From Chitinophagaceae bacterium (lineage in GTDB: Bacteria; Bacteroidota; Bacteroidia; Chitinophagales; Chitinophagaceae): a stretch of 64,000 nt of DNA. The notes beneath the pieces are model-generated. The model was not told the origin of the DNA and ran no database searches. It saw nothing but the letters and a program-made list of their open reading frames with translations. Both the position numbers and the translations under genes were made by a program. The stretch covers positions 124,001-188,000 of the forward strand of contig JAEUVD010000002.1 of NCBI GenBank assembly GCA_016787065.1, written 5' to 3'. The number at the start of each line of letters is the position of its first letter. Positions within the stretch are counted from its first letter, which is position 1. Below, piece after piece: positions 27,155-35,733 of this stretch.

Positions 27155-27174
27155 GATTAAAACTTGAACACAAA

Positions 27175-27199
27175 ATAAAAAACCCATCCTAAGATGGGC
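27175..27199 (-). terminator. Intrinsic terminator inside the polysaccharide locus
   Basis: On the transcribed strand the sequence reads GCCCATC-TTAG-GATGGGT followed by a run of T and TATTTT, a standard hairpin plus U-tract. A second perfect 7-bp inverted repeat (ATTTCTT-TG-AAGAAAT, 27204-27219) lies just before it. It separates the WecA-like gene from the NeuD-like gene, so it would cut off the last four genes of the locus unless bypassed. Confidence 0.75.
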
Positions 27200-27248
27200 A
27201 ACTATTTCTTTGAAGAAATTACTTCGGAGTATGTATTATGAATCTTAA

Positions 27249-28238
27249 CTAAGCAAGTTGAGCTATCTTCAGATGAAGTTTTCGCTTCAACACGATATAG
27301 ATGCCTCCACAAAGTAATAGCAGTACAATACAACCATAACCTTTTACCTTATCACTTAGCACGAGGTAGTTGATTATCATTTGTATGCCCGCATAAATAC
27401 CGGCCACCATTAAATGCGGCCATTTTAATTCATTCGCCAAATATTGATAGAGATGTTTTCGATGAGGTTGCAGAATATTTTCTTTATTCCATAAACGCTG
27501 AAAAATCGTGAACATTGAATCGATACCATACACAGTAAGTAAAAGTATCCATTCAAAATGCCAATTGGTTTCGATTCCTCCCTTAGCCATATCGGGCAGT
27601 AATTTATGTAAGGTTAATAAGATAAGAATATAACCGATGGAAACACTGCCAACATCACCGGCAAAACATTTAGCCTTTTTTCTAAAATTAAAAAATCCAA
27701 AAACCACTAAGGCAAGAATTAAAAACACCAAAGGACTTTTCATGAAATCGGCGGCAGGATAATGCAGGTAATCATACCACAACATGGAAGTTAAAAAAAC
27801 CAAAGCATACATACCCGTAATACCATTAATGCCATCCATAAAATTAATGGCGTTTAAGGTGGCAACACATACTATATACAAAGCCAATAAACCATACCAA
27901 GGTATCATTTCAAAAATATGCAGGTCGTAAAACAATAAGGTAAATGCAATAAACTGGGATCCAAATCGAATGCCGGCATTCAAACTTTTCAAATCATCCC
28001 AAAAACTTACAACCGCTAAGAGTAACAATCCAAGGGTTGCAAAAGGCCATTGAAATTCGGAAAGTAGAAACCAACTTAACCAAGCCAACGGAAAAATTAT
28101 TCCGCCGCCTCGTAAGGTTATTTCTGTGTGTGACGAGCGCTGATTGGGTTTATCAATAATATTAAATCGATCCGCCAATCGGAAATAAAAAATTTCCAAA
28201 ACAAAAAACAACACCGTCAAAAACAAAAGCATGGTCAT
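27249..28238 (-). CDS. WecA/MraY-family undecaprenyl-phosphate sugar-1-phosphate transferase
   Basis: A 329-residue integral membrane protein with about ten hydrophobic segments that transfers a sugar-1-phosphate from a nucleotide sugar to undecaprenyl phosphate, starting the repeat unit. Motifs include IDKPNQRSSHTEITLRGGG (cytoplasmic loop after TM1), FWDDLKSLNAG (the Mg-binding Asp pair region), NFMDGINGITG and FAGDVGSVSIGY. The start overlaps the stop of the preceding epimerase gene by 4 bases. The pairing with an NAD-dependent epimerase and a WbuB-like glycosyltransferase is a frequent set in O-antigen loci. The initiating sugar is probably a GlcNAc-derived 6-deoxy sugar (inference). Confidence 0.9.
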   Translation of the reverse strand: MTMLLFLTVLFFVLEIFYFRLADRFNIIDKPNQRSSHTEITLRGGGIIFPLAWLSWFLLSEFQWPFATLGLLLLAVVSFWDDLKSLNAGIRFGSQFIAFTLLFYDLHIFEMIPWYGLLALYIVCVATLNAINFMDGINGITGMYALVFLTSMLWYDYLHYPAADFMKSPLVFLILALVVFGFFNFRKKAKCFAGDVGSVSIGYILILLTLHKLLPDMAKGGIETNWHFEWILLLTVYGIDSMFTIFQRLWNKENILQPHRKHLYQYLANELKWPHLMVAGIYAGIQMIINYLVLSDKVKGYGCIVLLLLCGGIYIVLKRKLHLKIAQLA

Positions 28239-29119
28239 GATAAGAAGTTAGAATCCAAAACACCATTCGGTTGCCAGTGAAGTTCCTTCCTTGCCTTCTC
28301 ATCAGAAAACGTTAAGGTTGCAGTTAGTTTCTGCACGCGATAACTATTCAGCGGTAACACCGAAATAAAATCACCCATTCGAGCCACCATTTTAATTAAG
28401 GTTATTGGCAGCGATTTAATTTTTTTATTTTCTGCGGAAGCGATTTTCTGTTCTAATTGAAAAAAGGAAGGATGAATGCCATCGGTTAAATTATAAATAC
28501 CTTGCTTATCAATTAAGGATGGAATTAACTCCGCTACATCCTGTGCTAAAACCATCGACCGCCGTGCATCCCCTTTTCCCAATCGAAAGTAATAGCCCTT
28601 CTTGATAGCACTTACCATAGCCCCTAAATTACCCGGTGCATTGCAACCAACCACCAAAGGCAAACGTAAAATAACCGCATTACAATGATGTTCCGAAGCA
28701 AATTGTTGTACCTCCTCTTCTGCCTTAATTTTAGAAAGGGCATAAGCGCTCGAACCATCTAACGCAATAGCTTCCGTAATATGTTGTCCTTCCTCTCTGC
28801 CATAAACAGCCACGGTTGAAATGAAAACGAAGCATCGTGGCGGATGCTGTTGAAGCGCATCCAAAAGATGTTTCGTGCCAAGATGATTAACCTGAAAAAA
28901 TTGTTGCTTCTCTTCTTCTGTTTTTGGAACTACATGCGCTTTACCAGCGCAGTGCACAACCATATCAAAAGAGTCTAAAACTGGAATTGCCTTTCGTAAA
29001 TCCACGATCAAATCCGATTTTTCCGACGTGCCAAGAGTAGCAACCTCATGCCCCAACCGAAGAAATCGGTAAATGATATTTCCTAAAAATCCATGAGCCC
29101 CTGTTATAAGTATACGCAC
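28235..29119 (-). CDS. NAD-dependent epimerase/dehydratase (extended SDR)
   Basis: A 294-residue cytoplasmic sugar-nucleotide enzyme. The coenzyme motif ITGAHGFLGNIIYRFL is at the N-terminus, VVHCAGKAHVV and FISTVAVYG (Ser/Thr) lie mid-protein, and the catalytic YALSK is near residue 143. Relatives beside WecA-type transferases reduce or epimerise 4-keto sugars. With the CapD-type dehydratase it could make UDP-QuiNAc- or FucNAc-type donors, but the product is not fixed by sequence. The start codon is GTG (29117-29119). It sits one base from the preceding glycosyltransferase gene and overlaps the WecA-like gene by 4 bases. Confidence 0.85.
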   Translation of the reverse strand: MRILITGAHGFLGNIIYRFLRLGHEVATLGTSEKSDLIVDLRKAIPVLDSFDMVVHCAGKAHVVPKTEEEKQQFFQVNHLGTKHLLDALQQHPPRCFVFISTVAVYGREEGQHITEAIALDGSSAYALSKIKAEEEVQQFASEHHCNAVILRLPLVVGCNAPGNLGAMVSAIKKGYYFRLGKGDARRSMVLAQDVAELIPSLIDKQGIYNLTDGIHPSFFQLEQKIASAENKKIKSLPITLIKMVARMGDFISVLPLNSYRVQKLTATLTFSDEKARKELHWQPNGVLDSNFLS

Positions 29120-29120
29120 G

Positions 29121-30335
29121 CTAAACTCGCTTTTTGTTTGTTTGAACTACACCCTTAAGAGCATCTAGCATTTTATTCGCCAAAAATGTTTTGTCAAATT
29201 CTTTGGCAGCAATGTGCTTGGCACGTTCGCCCATCTCTTGCCATTCCGTCGGCTGATTACTCAACTCGATAAGTACATCCGCTAGTGCTTTCGGATTATT
29301 AGGATCAACGGTATAGCCTATTCGATGTTCTTCTAGAAATGTTTTCATCCAACCTTGCGTATTTTGAATTACAGGAACGCCTGCCGCCAAGGATTCAAAA
29401 AATTTATTCGGTGACGATGTATCCAATACCGGTGTTCCCTTCAAAGGAACGAGTGAAACCAAAGCGTGTTGTACAAAACTGACTAACTCTTCTTTGGGCA
29501 TTAATCCCCAGCGAATAAAGTTCTTTAAATGCAAGGTAGCGGCTTCCGCTTCTAAGGCTTCACGTTGCTGTCCTTCCCCTATCAATACCACATGAATATC
29601 GTCTCTACCTTGCTTGCTTAACTCATGTGCCGCATGAAGTAACCACCATGAATTATTTACTGCACCAATATTACCGGTGTAGATGGCATATTTTTTTTGT
29701 TGAAGAACACCACGACCATCAAATGCCTTAGGCGTTGCAAAGAGTTCGATATTAGCAGCATTCGTAACATCAATAACATTCGGATGGGCATGGTGTAATT
29801 GAATATGTTTTTTCATGCCTGATGATAACGCCACAATTAGCGACGATGCTTTATAACATCTTCGTTCAAATGCCTTTGCACCTCGTATCATCCATTTGTT
29901 TTTTAGAATGCCTAATTCAATCGCACCATCCGGCCACAGATCACGGGTTTCAAATACTAAGGGGCGTTTACGCAAATAGCGAGCGAGCAATCCGGGTAGG
30001 CCAACTGTAATCGGACCACTGGAGGCAATAACGACATCGGCTGATAGGGTAAGTGCATACCAACTCGATAGTAAAGCGTACTGTATAAAACTCCAAATGC
30101 GTTTAAGAAATCCTTGTCGATTATCAATAGTTACATTTATAATTTTCACTTGAATACCATCGAAGTATTGCGTGTCTAGTAGTCCTTTTGCCTGAATATC
30201 CGACTTGGCATAAACACTCGTAACTACAGTTACCTCATGACCTTGCTTTACCCATTCGCCCGCGAACTCATACACACGAGTACCCCAGGAACCTTTCGGC
30301 GTGGAGAAATATTGATAGAAATAAAGAATTTTCAA
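29121..30335 (-). CDS. GT4-family glycosyltransferase, WbuB-like
   Basis: A 404-residue GT-B glycosyltransferase. The N-terminal KILYFYQYFSTPKGSWGTRVYEFA with WVKQGHEVTVVTS is typical of WbuB-like enzymes. The C-terminal donor domain has YTGNIGAVNNSWWLL, LIGEGQQREALEAEA and SSPNKFFESLAAGVPVI, the Glu-rich EX7E-type region. It probably adds the second sugar of the repeat unit on the cytoplasmic side. The protein must start at TTG (30333-30335), since the conserved strand begins at codon 2. A 119-base gap with no evident signal precedes it. Confidence 0.88.
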   Translation of the reverse strand: MKILYFYQYFSTPKGSWGTRVYEFAGEWVKQGHEVTVVTSVYAKSDIQAKGLLDTQYFDGIQVKIINVTIDNRQGFLKRIWSFIQYALLSSWYALTLSADVVIASSGPITVGLPGLLARYLRKRPLVFETRDLWPDGAIELGILKNKWMIRGAKAFERRCYKASSLIVALSSGMKKHIQLHHAHPNVIDVTNAANIELFATPKAFDGRGVLQQKKYAIYTGNIGAVNNSWWLLHAAHELSKQGRDDIHVVLIGEGQQREALEAEAATLHLKNFIRWGLMPKEELVSFVQHALVSLVPLKGTPVLDTSSPNKFFESLAAGVPVIQNTQGWMKTFLEEHRIGYTVDPNNPKALADVLIELSNQPTEWQEMGERAKHIAAKEFDKTFLANKMLDALKGVVQTNKKRV

Positions 30336-30454
30336 AGAAGCTGTTTAGCTGTGAGTGAACTCTTGATTATTGCCTTCATCGAGCAAAACGCGTACGACTC
30401 GATTTCATGTTGTAACGAATACGTGGTGAAGGTTTGATTTCGGATGAGAAGAGA

Positions 30455-31780
30455 TTAACCGTTATCCCTTTCAACGGAAGGCTGCACCTCGATCGCTTTA
30501 CGCGAAAAAAAAGCATGTAATGCAAACGCCAACATGACAAGTACCGCCGGACGAGTAGGAAACACATAACGCTGCTCCGAATGCAGAAAGAAAATGGTAA
30601 TAAAGGCCGTTGCGTAAAATAAGAGTAGGGGTAAAAAGTAATTAAACGCTCTTTTATTCTTCCACCACAACCAAGCACTATAAAATACAGAGAGCAATAA
30701 CACATAGTTCAGGATATTGATATAAACATGAATGCCCCATTTTAAAAATCCATTCGCCTTCGATTTCATGAGTGGCGTTACTACAAATGTTTGTGATTGA
30801 AAATACTTCAAGAAGATTTGCCGCATAAATAACCCGGGATGCATTTTGATATCTTGTACCATCCAGTTGAAAGCATACTCTTGCATATCCAGATGTTGTT
30901 CTTTGCAAACCTTAATTATTTCCACGCGCTTCTTTATATTATTCTTATAATCGATAGAAGCAAATGCATCCATACCATGTTGTGGCAACCAATTGAATGG
31001 TTCATCGCGTAATTCATACCGCGACCAAACAAAACCTTTTACCAATTGAAACTTTTTAAACTCTGCATCGGAATGATCTAATTTTTTCTCCATTAAAACT
31101 AACAGGCAAACAGCACTCACAAAAACGCCGGCAGCAATCGATCGATATAAAGAAGGTTTCTTCATGAGCAATATAATCGGAAGAAACAAAAGCGCATAGG
31201 GCATAAAATTCGGTCGCACAGACAGAAAAAAGGCAAGCGATAACGACAATCCAACATAATGTAAATAGCTTTCCTTATTGCCTTTGTAAATAGTAACCAG
31301 GAAGTAAACAAATAATGAGCTCAACAAAAATGCCGAACTTTCCGCAAGAATTCCCATACCGTAGTACACATGTATCGGAAATAAATTCAAGAGGAGAAAC
31401 ACAAAAACCTGCAAGCGTTCGCTCAAGCCTTGTTCCCTAAATAACTTAAACATAATACCTACCCCGGCAGAAACCGCCAACCAGTTATACACCAAACCAA
31501 ACAACAAATACATCTTCTCTGTATTCCACAAACTCGCAAAGGAATAAGGCACCACATAGTACAGGAGGGTGAACAATCCCTTGGTGACTTCCACCTCGCC
31601 ACTAAACCCATGACGAATAAATTGCAACAGTTGCAACGTTCCCTGGTGGTATTCACCATCACCAAATGGTTTTGGTTTAAATGGAAGAAAATAAAAAAGT
31701 ACGCATACTAAAAATGTAAGAAAGGCAGGATACCTTATCAACCAGGATAGCCGTGTAGAAACCTTGTTCAGCTTAAGCAT
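30455..31780 (-). CDS. Polytopic membrane protein, probable GT-C glycosyltransferase
   Basis: A 441-residue protein with roughly ten membrane segments. Between TM1 and TM2 is an acidic motif (PFGDGEYHQGTLQLLQFIRHG) like the Asp/Glu loop of GT39/GT-C enzymes, which use polyprenyl-phosphate sugars in the periplasm. Near the end FFLHSEQRYVFPTRPAVLVM resembles the Arg-Tyr segment of the same enzymes. It overlaps the RffA gene by 8 bases. It could alternatively be a polymerase-like or scaffold protein; the transferase call is inference from topology and the acidic loop. Confidence 0.6.
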   Translation of the reverse strand: MLKLNKVSTRLSWLIRYPAFLTFLVCVLFYFLPFKPKPFGDGEYHQGTLQLLQFIRHGFSGEVEVTKGLFTLLYYVVPYSFASLWNTEKMYLLFGLVYNWLAVSAGVGIMFKLFREQGLSERLQVFVFLLLNLFPIHVYYGMGILAESSAFLLSSLFVYFLVTIYKGNKESYLHYVGLSLSLAFFLSVRPNFMPYALLFLPIILLMKKPSLYRSIAAGVFVSAVCLLVLMEKKLDHSDAEFKKFQLVKGFVWSRYELRDEPFNWLPQHGMDAFASIDYKNNIKKRVEIIKVCKEQHLDMQEYAFNWMVQDIKMHPGLFMRQIFLKYFQSQTFVVTPLMKSKANGFLKWGIHVYINILNYVLLLSVFYSAWLWWKNKRAFNYFLPLLLFYATAFITIFFLHSEQRYVFPTRPAVLVMLAFALHAFFSRKAIEVQPSVERDNG

Positions 31781-32900
31781 TAATTATAGAAACTATGTTA
31801 TCAATATCTTCTAATCGCAATTCATAATATAATGGCAAGCGTAACAAACAATCACTAAAGCGATCAGTATGAGGTAGCTCTCGTTTATCATGTTTGGCAA
31901 CATAATAAGGACTCTTATGCAACGACAAATAATGAAAAACGGCTAATACGTTTTGCTTCTTTAAGGCGGCAATGATTGCAGCTCTTGTTTCTAAAGAGGA
32001 GCAAACAACATAAAACATGTGTGCATTATTCTCCGAGTAAGCGGGTGTTTCTGGCAATAAAAGATGATGCGTATTTTGTTTTTGAAAAGCATGATAATAG
32101 GCATTCCAAAGTGCTTTACGCTTTTCTTGAATGACCTCTAAATTCTCTAATTGCGCGTACAAAAAAGCAGCTATGATTTCTGACGGAAGAAAAGAAGAAC
32201 CAATATCTACCCATCCGTATTTATCAACTTCGCCTCTAAAAAACTGTGAACGGTTTGTTCCTTTTTCCCAAATAATTTCGGCACGTTGAACAAAGCGTTC
32301 ATCGTTGATTACTAACATGCCGCCTTCTCCAGAAATAATATTTTTGGTCTCATGAAATGAAAAAGCACTCAAATGTCCGATTCCGCCCAAGTACCTTTTA
32401 GAGCCGTCTGAAAAGGTGCATGTATTGTTGATGGCTTGCGCAGCGTCCTCCACTACATATACATTATACTTTGAGGCAAGTTGCATAATAGCTTCCATGT
32501 TACAAGCATCGCCGGCATAATGAACAGGAACAATTACTTTAGTTCGTGGTGTAATGAGCGCTTCAATAGTTTGAACATCCATATTCGGATGATTCGATTC
32601 GCTATCCACGAATACCAATTTCGCACCGCGTAATACAAAGGCATTCGCGGTTGATACGAAGGTATACGAAGGAAGGATGACTTCATCGCCTTCTTGAATA
32701 TCTATAAGTATTGCGGCCATTTCCAAGGCGTCGGTGCAAGAAGTGGTAAGCAAACATTTTTTAAAACCGTAACGTGATTCAAAAAAAGAATGGCACAGTT
32801 TGGTGTATTTTCCGTTGCCTGAAATTTTGCCCGATGCCACCGCATCCTGAATATACTCGGTTTCTTTACCGGTTAGAAATGGTTTATTGAACGGAATCAT
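31773..32900 (-). CDS. rffA: dTDP-4-amino-4,6-dideoxygalactose transaminase
   Basis: A 375-residue PLP enzyme (RffA/WecE type) that converts dTDP-4-keto-6-deoxyglucose to dTDP-Fuc4N. Family signatures are IPFNKPFLTGKE, SGNGKYTK, LTTSCTDALEMAAIL, EVILPSYTFVSTANAF, VVEDAAQAI and the PLP-Lys motif SFHETKNIISGEGG. The neighbouring acyltransferase (32903-33691), two bases upstream in the operon, may acetylate the amino sugar. dTDP-4-keto-6-deoxyglucose synthesis (RmlA/RmlB) is not encoded in the window and must come from elsewhere. Confidence 0.9.
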   Translation of the reverse strand: MIPFNKPFLTGKETEYIQDAVASGKISGNGKYTKLCHSFFESRYGFKKCLLTTSCTDALEMAAILIDIQEGDEVILPSYTFVSTANAFVLRGAKLVFVDSESNHPNMDVQTIEALITPRTKVIVPVHYAGDACNMEAIMQLASKYNVYVVEDAAQAINNTCTFSDGSKRYLGGIGHLSAFSFHETKNIISGEGGMLVINDERFVQRAEIIWEKGTNRSQFFRGEVDKYGWVDIGSSFLPSEIIAAFLYAQLENLEVIQEKRKALWNAYYHAFQKQNTHHLLLPETPAYSENNAHMFYVVCSSLETRAAIIAALKKQNVLAVFHYLSLHKSPYYVAKHDKRELPHTDRFSDCLLRLPLYYELRLEDIDNIVSIINA

Positions 32901-32902
32901 AA

Positions 32903-33691
32903 TTAAAATAAATGAGGCACGAATTTGGCGCGTGCCGGTAAAAGAAATTTCATAAACGCTATTTCCTCCTTGGTTCTCTTCTTGCTATATGTTCTTGTTG
33001 CTACATTAAAATAAGTTATGTCATCTTGAACATCCATCGCTTGAACATCCTGCACAATTTTTATTTTTGTTTCATTCAATCCAAACTCTTCTAAATACTT
33101 CTGCATGATTTTCATTTTATCGTTTACAGAAACTTCGTTGAATTGAGGACCAACTTTATCGGAAATAGATTTCGCCGGTGATCCTGCATATACTTCGTTA
33201 TAATTCATATCCTTGGTTACCACCGAACCTACCATTGCCATCGATTTATCGTGCGCTACAATGGGCGAAACAATGCAATGCCCCACAAACCATACATCAT
33301 TTCCAACTTGCAACGGTTTTTCTGAAAGAAACCGACAGCCTTCTAATGTATCACCATATTTTATATGACTCCAAAGTTGTGAATGTGCTCCGATACCACA
33401 ATTATTTCCTATGGTTGTTCCTCCAATGGAATCAATAATGGTGTATTGTCCTATCCAAGCGTTATGCCCTATACTACACGGAAGATAACCATGTACATTC
33501 GTATGGTGTTGTATTTTGGAATAGTCGCCGAGCGAAAAATCATCGCAAATGATTTGCACATGTTCGCCGATATAACAATTGTCGCCAAGTACAATGCGCT
33601 TGGCCTTACCGTTAAGTCCGCGTATTACCGCATTCGGTTCAATAACTGTATTGATACCTATTACGAGTTCTTCTGCCTGAATATTATTCAT
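32903..33691 (-). CDS. Left-handed beta-helix acyltransferase
   Basis: A 262-residue protein with hexapeptide repeats over about residues 10-175 (IEPNAVIRG, IVLGDNCYIGEHVQII, FSLGDYSKIQHHTNVHG, CSIGHNAWIGQYTII, TTIGNNCGIGAHSQLW), then VVTKDMNYNEVYAGSPAKSI, the standard end of the helix. A C-terminal alpha/beta extension of about 80 residues follows and is not recognised. It probably transfers an acetyl or other acyl group to the amino sugar made by the adjacent transaminase. It overlaps the preceding glycosyltransferase gene by 8 bases. Confidence 0.8.
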   Translation of the reverse strand: MNNIQAEELVIGINTVIEPNAVIRGLNGKAKRIVLGDNCYIGEHVQIICDDFSLGDYSKIQHHTNVHGYLPCSIGHNAWIGQYTIIDSIGGTTIGNNCGIGAHSQLWSHIKYGDTLEGCRFLSEKPLQVGNDVWFVGHCIVSPIVAHDKSMAMVGSVVTKDMNYNEVYAGSPAKSISDKVGPQFNEVSVNDKMKIMQKYLEEFGLNETKIKIVQDVQAMDVQDDITYFNVATRTYSKKRTKEEIAFMKFLLPARAKFVPHLF

Positions 33692-34607
33692 GAATATTAA
33701 TTCGTTGGTCTATGATAAAGGAAGGTCTGCTTTTACTCTGATCGAAAATTTTACCGATGTAGATACCTACCACACCGATGATTGTTATTAATACCCCCGA
33801 TAAAAACCAGATGGATACAATGAGCGAACTATAACCTAATACGGTAATACCGCCTGTTATATAACGATAAATGGTAATCAACCCGAACAAGAATGAAAAG
33901 GTGGAAATAATGAGTCCGGCCTTTACGAATAATTTAAGTGGTTTATTCGAAAATGAAATGATCGTATTAAATGCAAGACTTAATAATTTACTCCATGTAT
34001 AGGATGATTTACCCGATGCTCGTTCTGCATGTTCAACCTGAACATAGGTTTTGCTGAAACCAACCCATTGGGTAAACAAAGGAAAGGATTTGATATAATC
34101 GTTCATATTCAAAACCTCACGAATCACTTGTTTTTTGTAGATGCCGAAGTTGGCTACGCTGTTATCAAAAGGAGTGTCGGTAAGGTAACTATAAACCGAA
34201 CTAAAGATAGCAGACGATAATTTCTTGAGCATACCATCTTGCCGGTTAAAACGTTGTGCTAACACAATATCGTAGCCTTCTTGCATTTTCTCCCAAAGCT
34301 TCTTAATTTCTTTAGGTTGATCTTGAAGGTCGCAATCCATTACCACAATATAATCACCTTGGGCTTCACTCAATCCGGCCATGATAGCAGGATGTTGTCC
34401 GAAGTTTCTACTCAGACGCACGCTTTTAACACGATGATCTTGCGAGGAAAGAAGTTGCATTTTTTTCCAACTTTCATCCGGACTTCGATCATCCACCAAT
34501 ATGATCTCAAACGGCTCCTGTATAGCCGTCATAACTGAAACAATTTCAGCTACCAACTTATCTAGGATTTGTTCGGCACGATAAACAGGCGACACAATAC
34601 TTATCAT
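33684..34607 (-). CDS. GT2 polyprenyl-phosphate glycosyltransferase (GtrB/ArnC-like)
   Basis: A 307-residue protein. A GT-A domain (ISIVSPVYRAEQIL, ILVDDRSPDESW, VVMDCDLQDQP) is followed by two C-terminal membrane segments (about 230-290), the layout of enzymes that load a sugar onto undecaprenyl phosphate. The ATG at 34607 follows the wecB stop by two bases; the longer frame would begin inside wecB. Its product could serve the GT-C-like protein at 30455-31780. Three genes separate them, so this pairing is inference. Confidence 0.88.
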   Translation of the reverse strand: MISIVSPVYRAEQILDKLVAEIVSVMTAIQEPFEIILVDDRSPDESWKKMQLLSSQDHRVKSVRLSRNFGQHPAIMAGLSEAQGDYIVVMDCDLQDQPKEIKKLWEKMQEGYDIVLAQRFNRQDGMLKKLSSAIFSSVYSYLTDTPFDNSVANFGIYKKQVIREVLNMNDYIKSFPLFTQWVGFSKTYVQVEHAERASGKSSYTWSKLLSLAFNTIISFSNKPLKLFVKAGLIISTFSFLFGLITIYRYITGGITVLGYSSLIVSIWFLSGVLITIIGVVGIYIGKIFDQSKSRPSFIIDQRINIHE

Positions 34608-34609
34608 AC

Positions 34610-35701
34610 TTATAAATTTAAGGTTAGCAGATGTTCTACAATGCGCTCTGCCGCTTTTCCATCCCATTTCTCCGGAATAGTTCCTTGCTTCCACTGTCCG
34701 GAAAATAGTTTGTTCATAGCCGGTGCAATTTGTTTTGGGTCTGTTCCTAATAACTCATTCGTACCAAGGGTACATGTTTCCGGTCGCTCGGTAGTATTAC
34801 GTAAGGTCATACATGGAATTCGAAGTACTGTTGTTTCTTCGGTGATGCCTCCCGAATCAGTTATAACAGCTTTCGCGTGTTGCACTAAATAATTAAATTC
34901 GAGATAACCCATCGGTTCCGTAAGTATCAACTTTGATTCCGGTAATTGAATCTGCTCTAAGGTTTTTCTTGTTCTTGGATGAACGGGAAACACCAAGGGC
35001 AGTTGTCGACTATGGCTAATTATTTCGGATAAGAGTTGTTGCAACTGTTGCGGATCATCTACGTTCGAAGGCCGATGAATGGTAAGCACTAAATAGGCAC
35101 CTGCCTGTAAATGATGTTGGTTGAATACTTCCGGTTGCTGAAATCGATGTTGGTGTTTTAATAAGGTATCGATCATGGTATTGCCTACGAAATAAATTTG
35201 TTCCGTGGCGATTCCTTGCTTCAATAAATTCGACGATGCTTCTGGCGTTGTAGTAAAAAAATAATTACTGATGCTATCCGTAACTAAGCGATTAATTTCC
35301 TCCGGCATGGTCCAATCATAACTTCGAATACCTCCTTCTACGTGAGCAACCTTGGTATGTAATTTTTGAGCAACGATCGCACAGGCCATCGTGGAAGTTA
35401 CATCGCCCACCACGATTACTAAATCTGCCGGATGCTGCAACAAGTACTCTTCAAAGCGAACCATAATCGATGCCGTTTGTTCCGCCTGACTGCCTCCACC
35501 ACAACCTAAATTCGCATGAGGTTTAGGTATTTGTAAGGCATCGAAAAAAGATTGACTCATCTTTTCATCATAATGCTGACCGGTATGCACTAATTCAAAT
35601 TGAATAGCTGCACCTGCGGCTTGTTGTTTCTGAATAGCATCTATCAAAGGTGCAATCTTCATGAAGTTAGGACGAGCTCCGGCTATAAGAATGAGTTTCA
35701 T
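34610..35701 (-). CDS. wecB: UDP-N-acetylglucosamine 2-epimerase, non-hydrolysing
   Basis: A 363-residue cytoplasmic enzyme interconverting UDP-GlcNAc and UDP-ManNAc. Motifs are LIAGARPNFMKIAPLI, ELVHTGQHYDEKMSQSFF, GDVTSTMACAIVA, HVEGGIRSYDWTMPEEINR, LTIHRPSNVDD and ITDSGGITEETTVLRIPCMTLRNTTERPE, all typical. The UDP-ManNAc could be a repeat-unit donor; it could also be a precursor for the nonulosonate module only if a hydrolysing enzyme exists elsewhere, because this type keeps UDP attached. Confidence 0.93.
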   Translation of the reverse strand: MKLILIAGARPNFMKIAPLIDAIQKQQAAGAAIQFELVHTGQHYDEKMSQSFFDALQIPKPHANLGCGGGSQAEQTASIMVRFEEYLLQHPADLVIVVGDVTSTMACAIVAQKLHTKVAHVEGGIRSYDWTMPEEINRLVTDSISNYFFTTTPEASSNLLKQGIATEQIYFVGNTMIDTLLKHQHRFQQPEVFNQHHLQAGAYLVLTIHRPSNVDDPQQLQQLLSEIISHSRQLPLVFPVHPRTRKTLEQIQLPESKLILTEPMGYLEFNYLVQHAKAVITDSGGITEETTVLRIPCMTLRNTTERPETCTLGTNELLGTDPKQIAPAMNKLFSGQWKQGTIPEKWDGKAAERIVEHLLTLNL

Positions 35702-35733
35702 GGTTACTTTGAATGTGAATGGGAAGAGACTTT

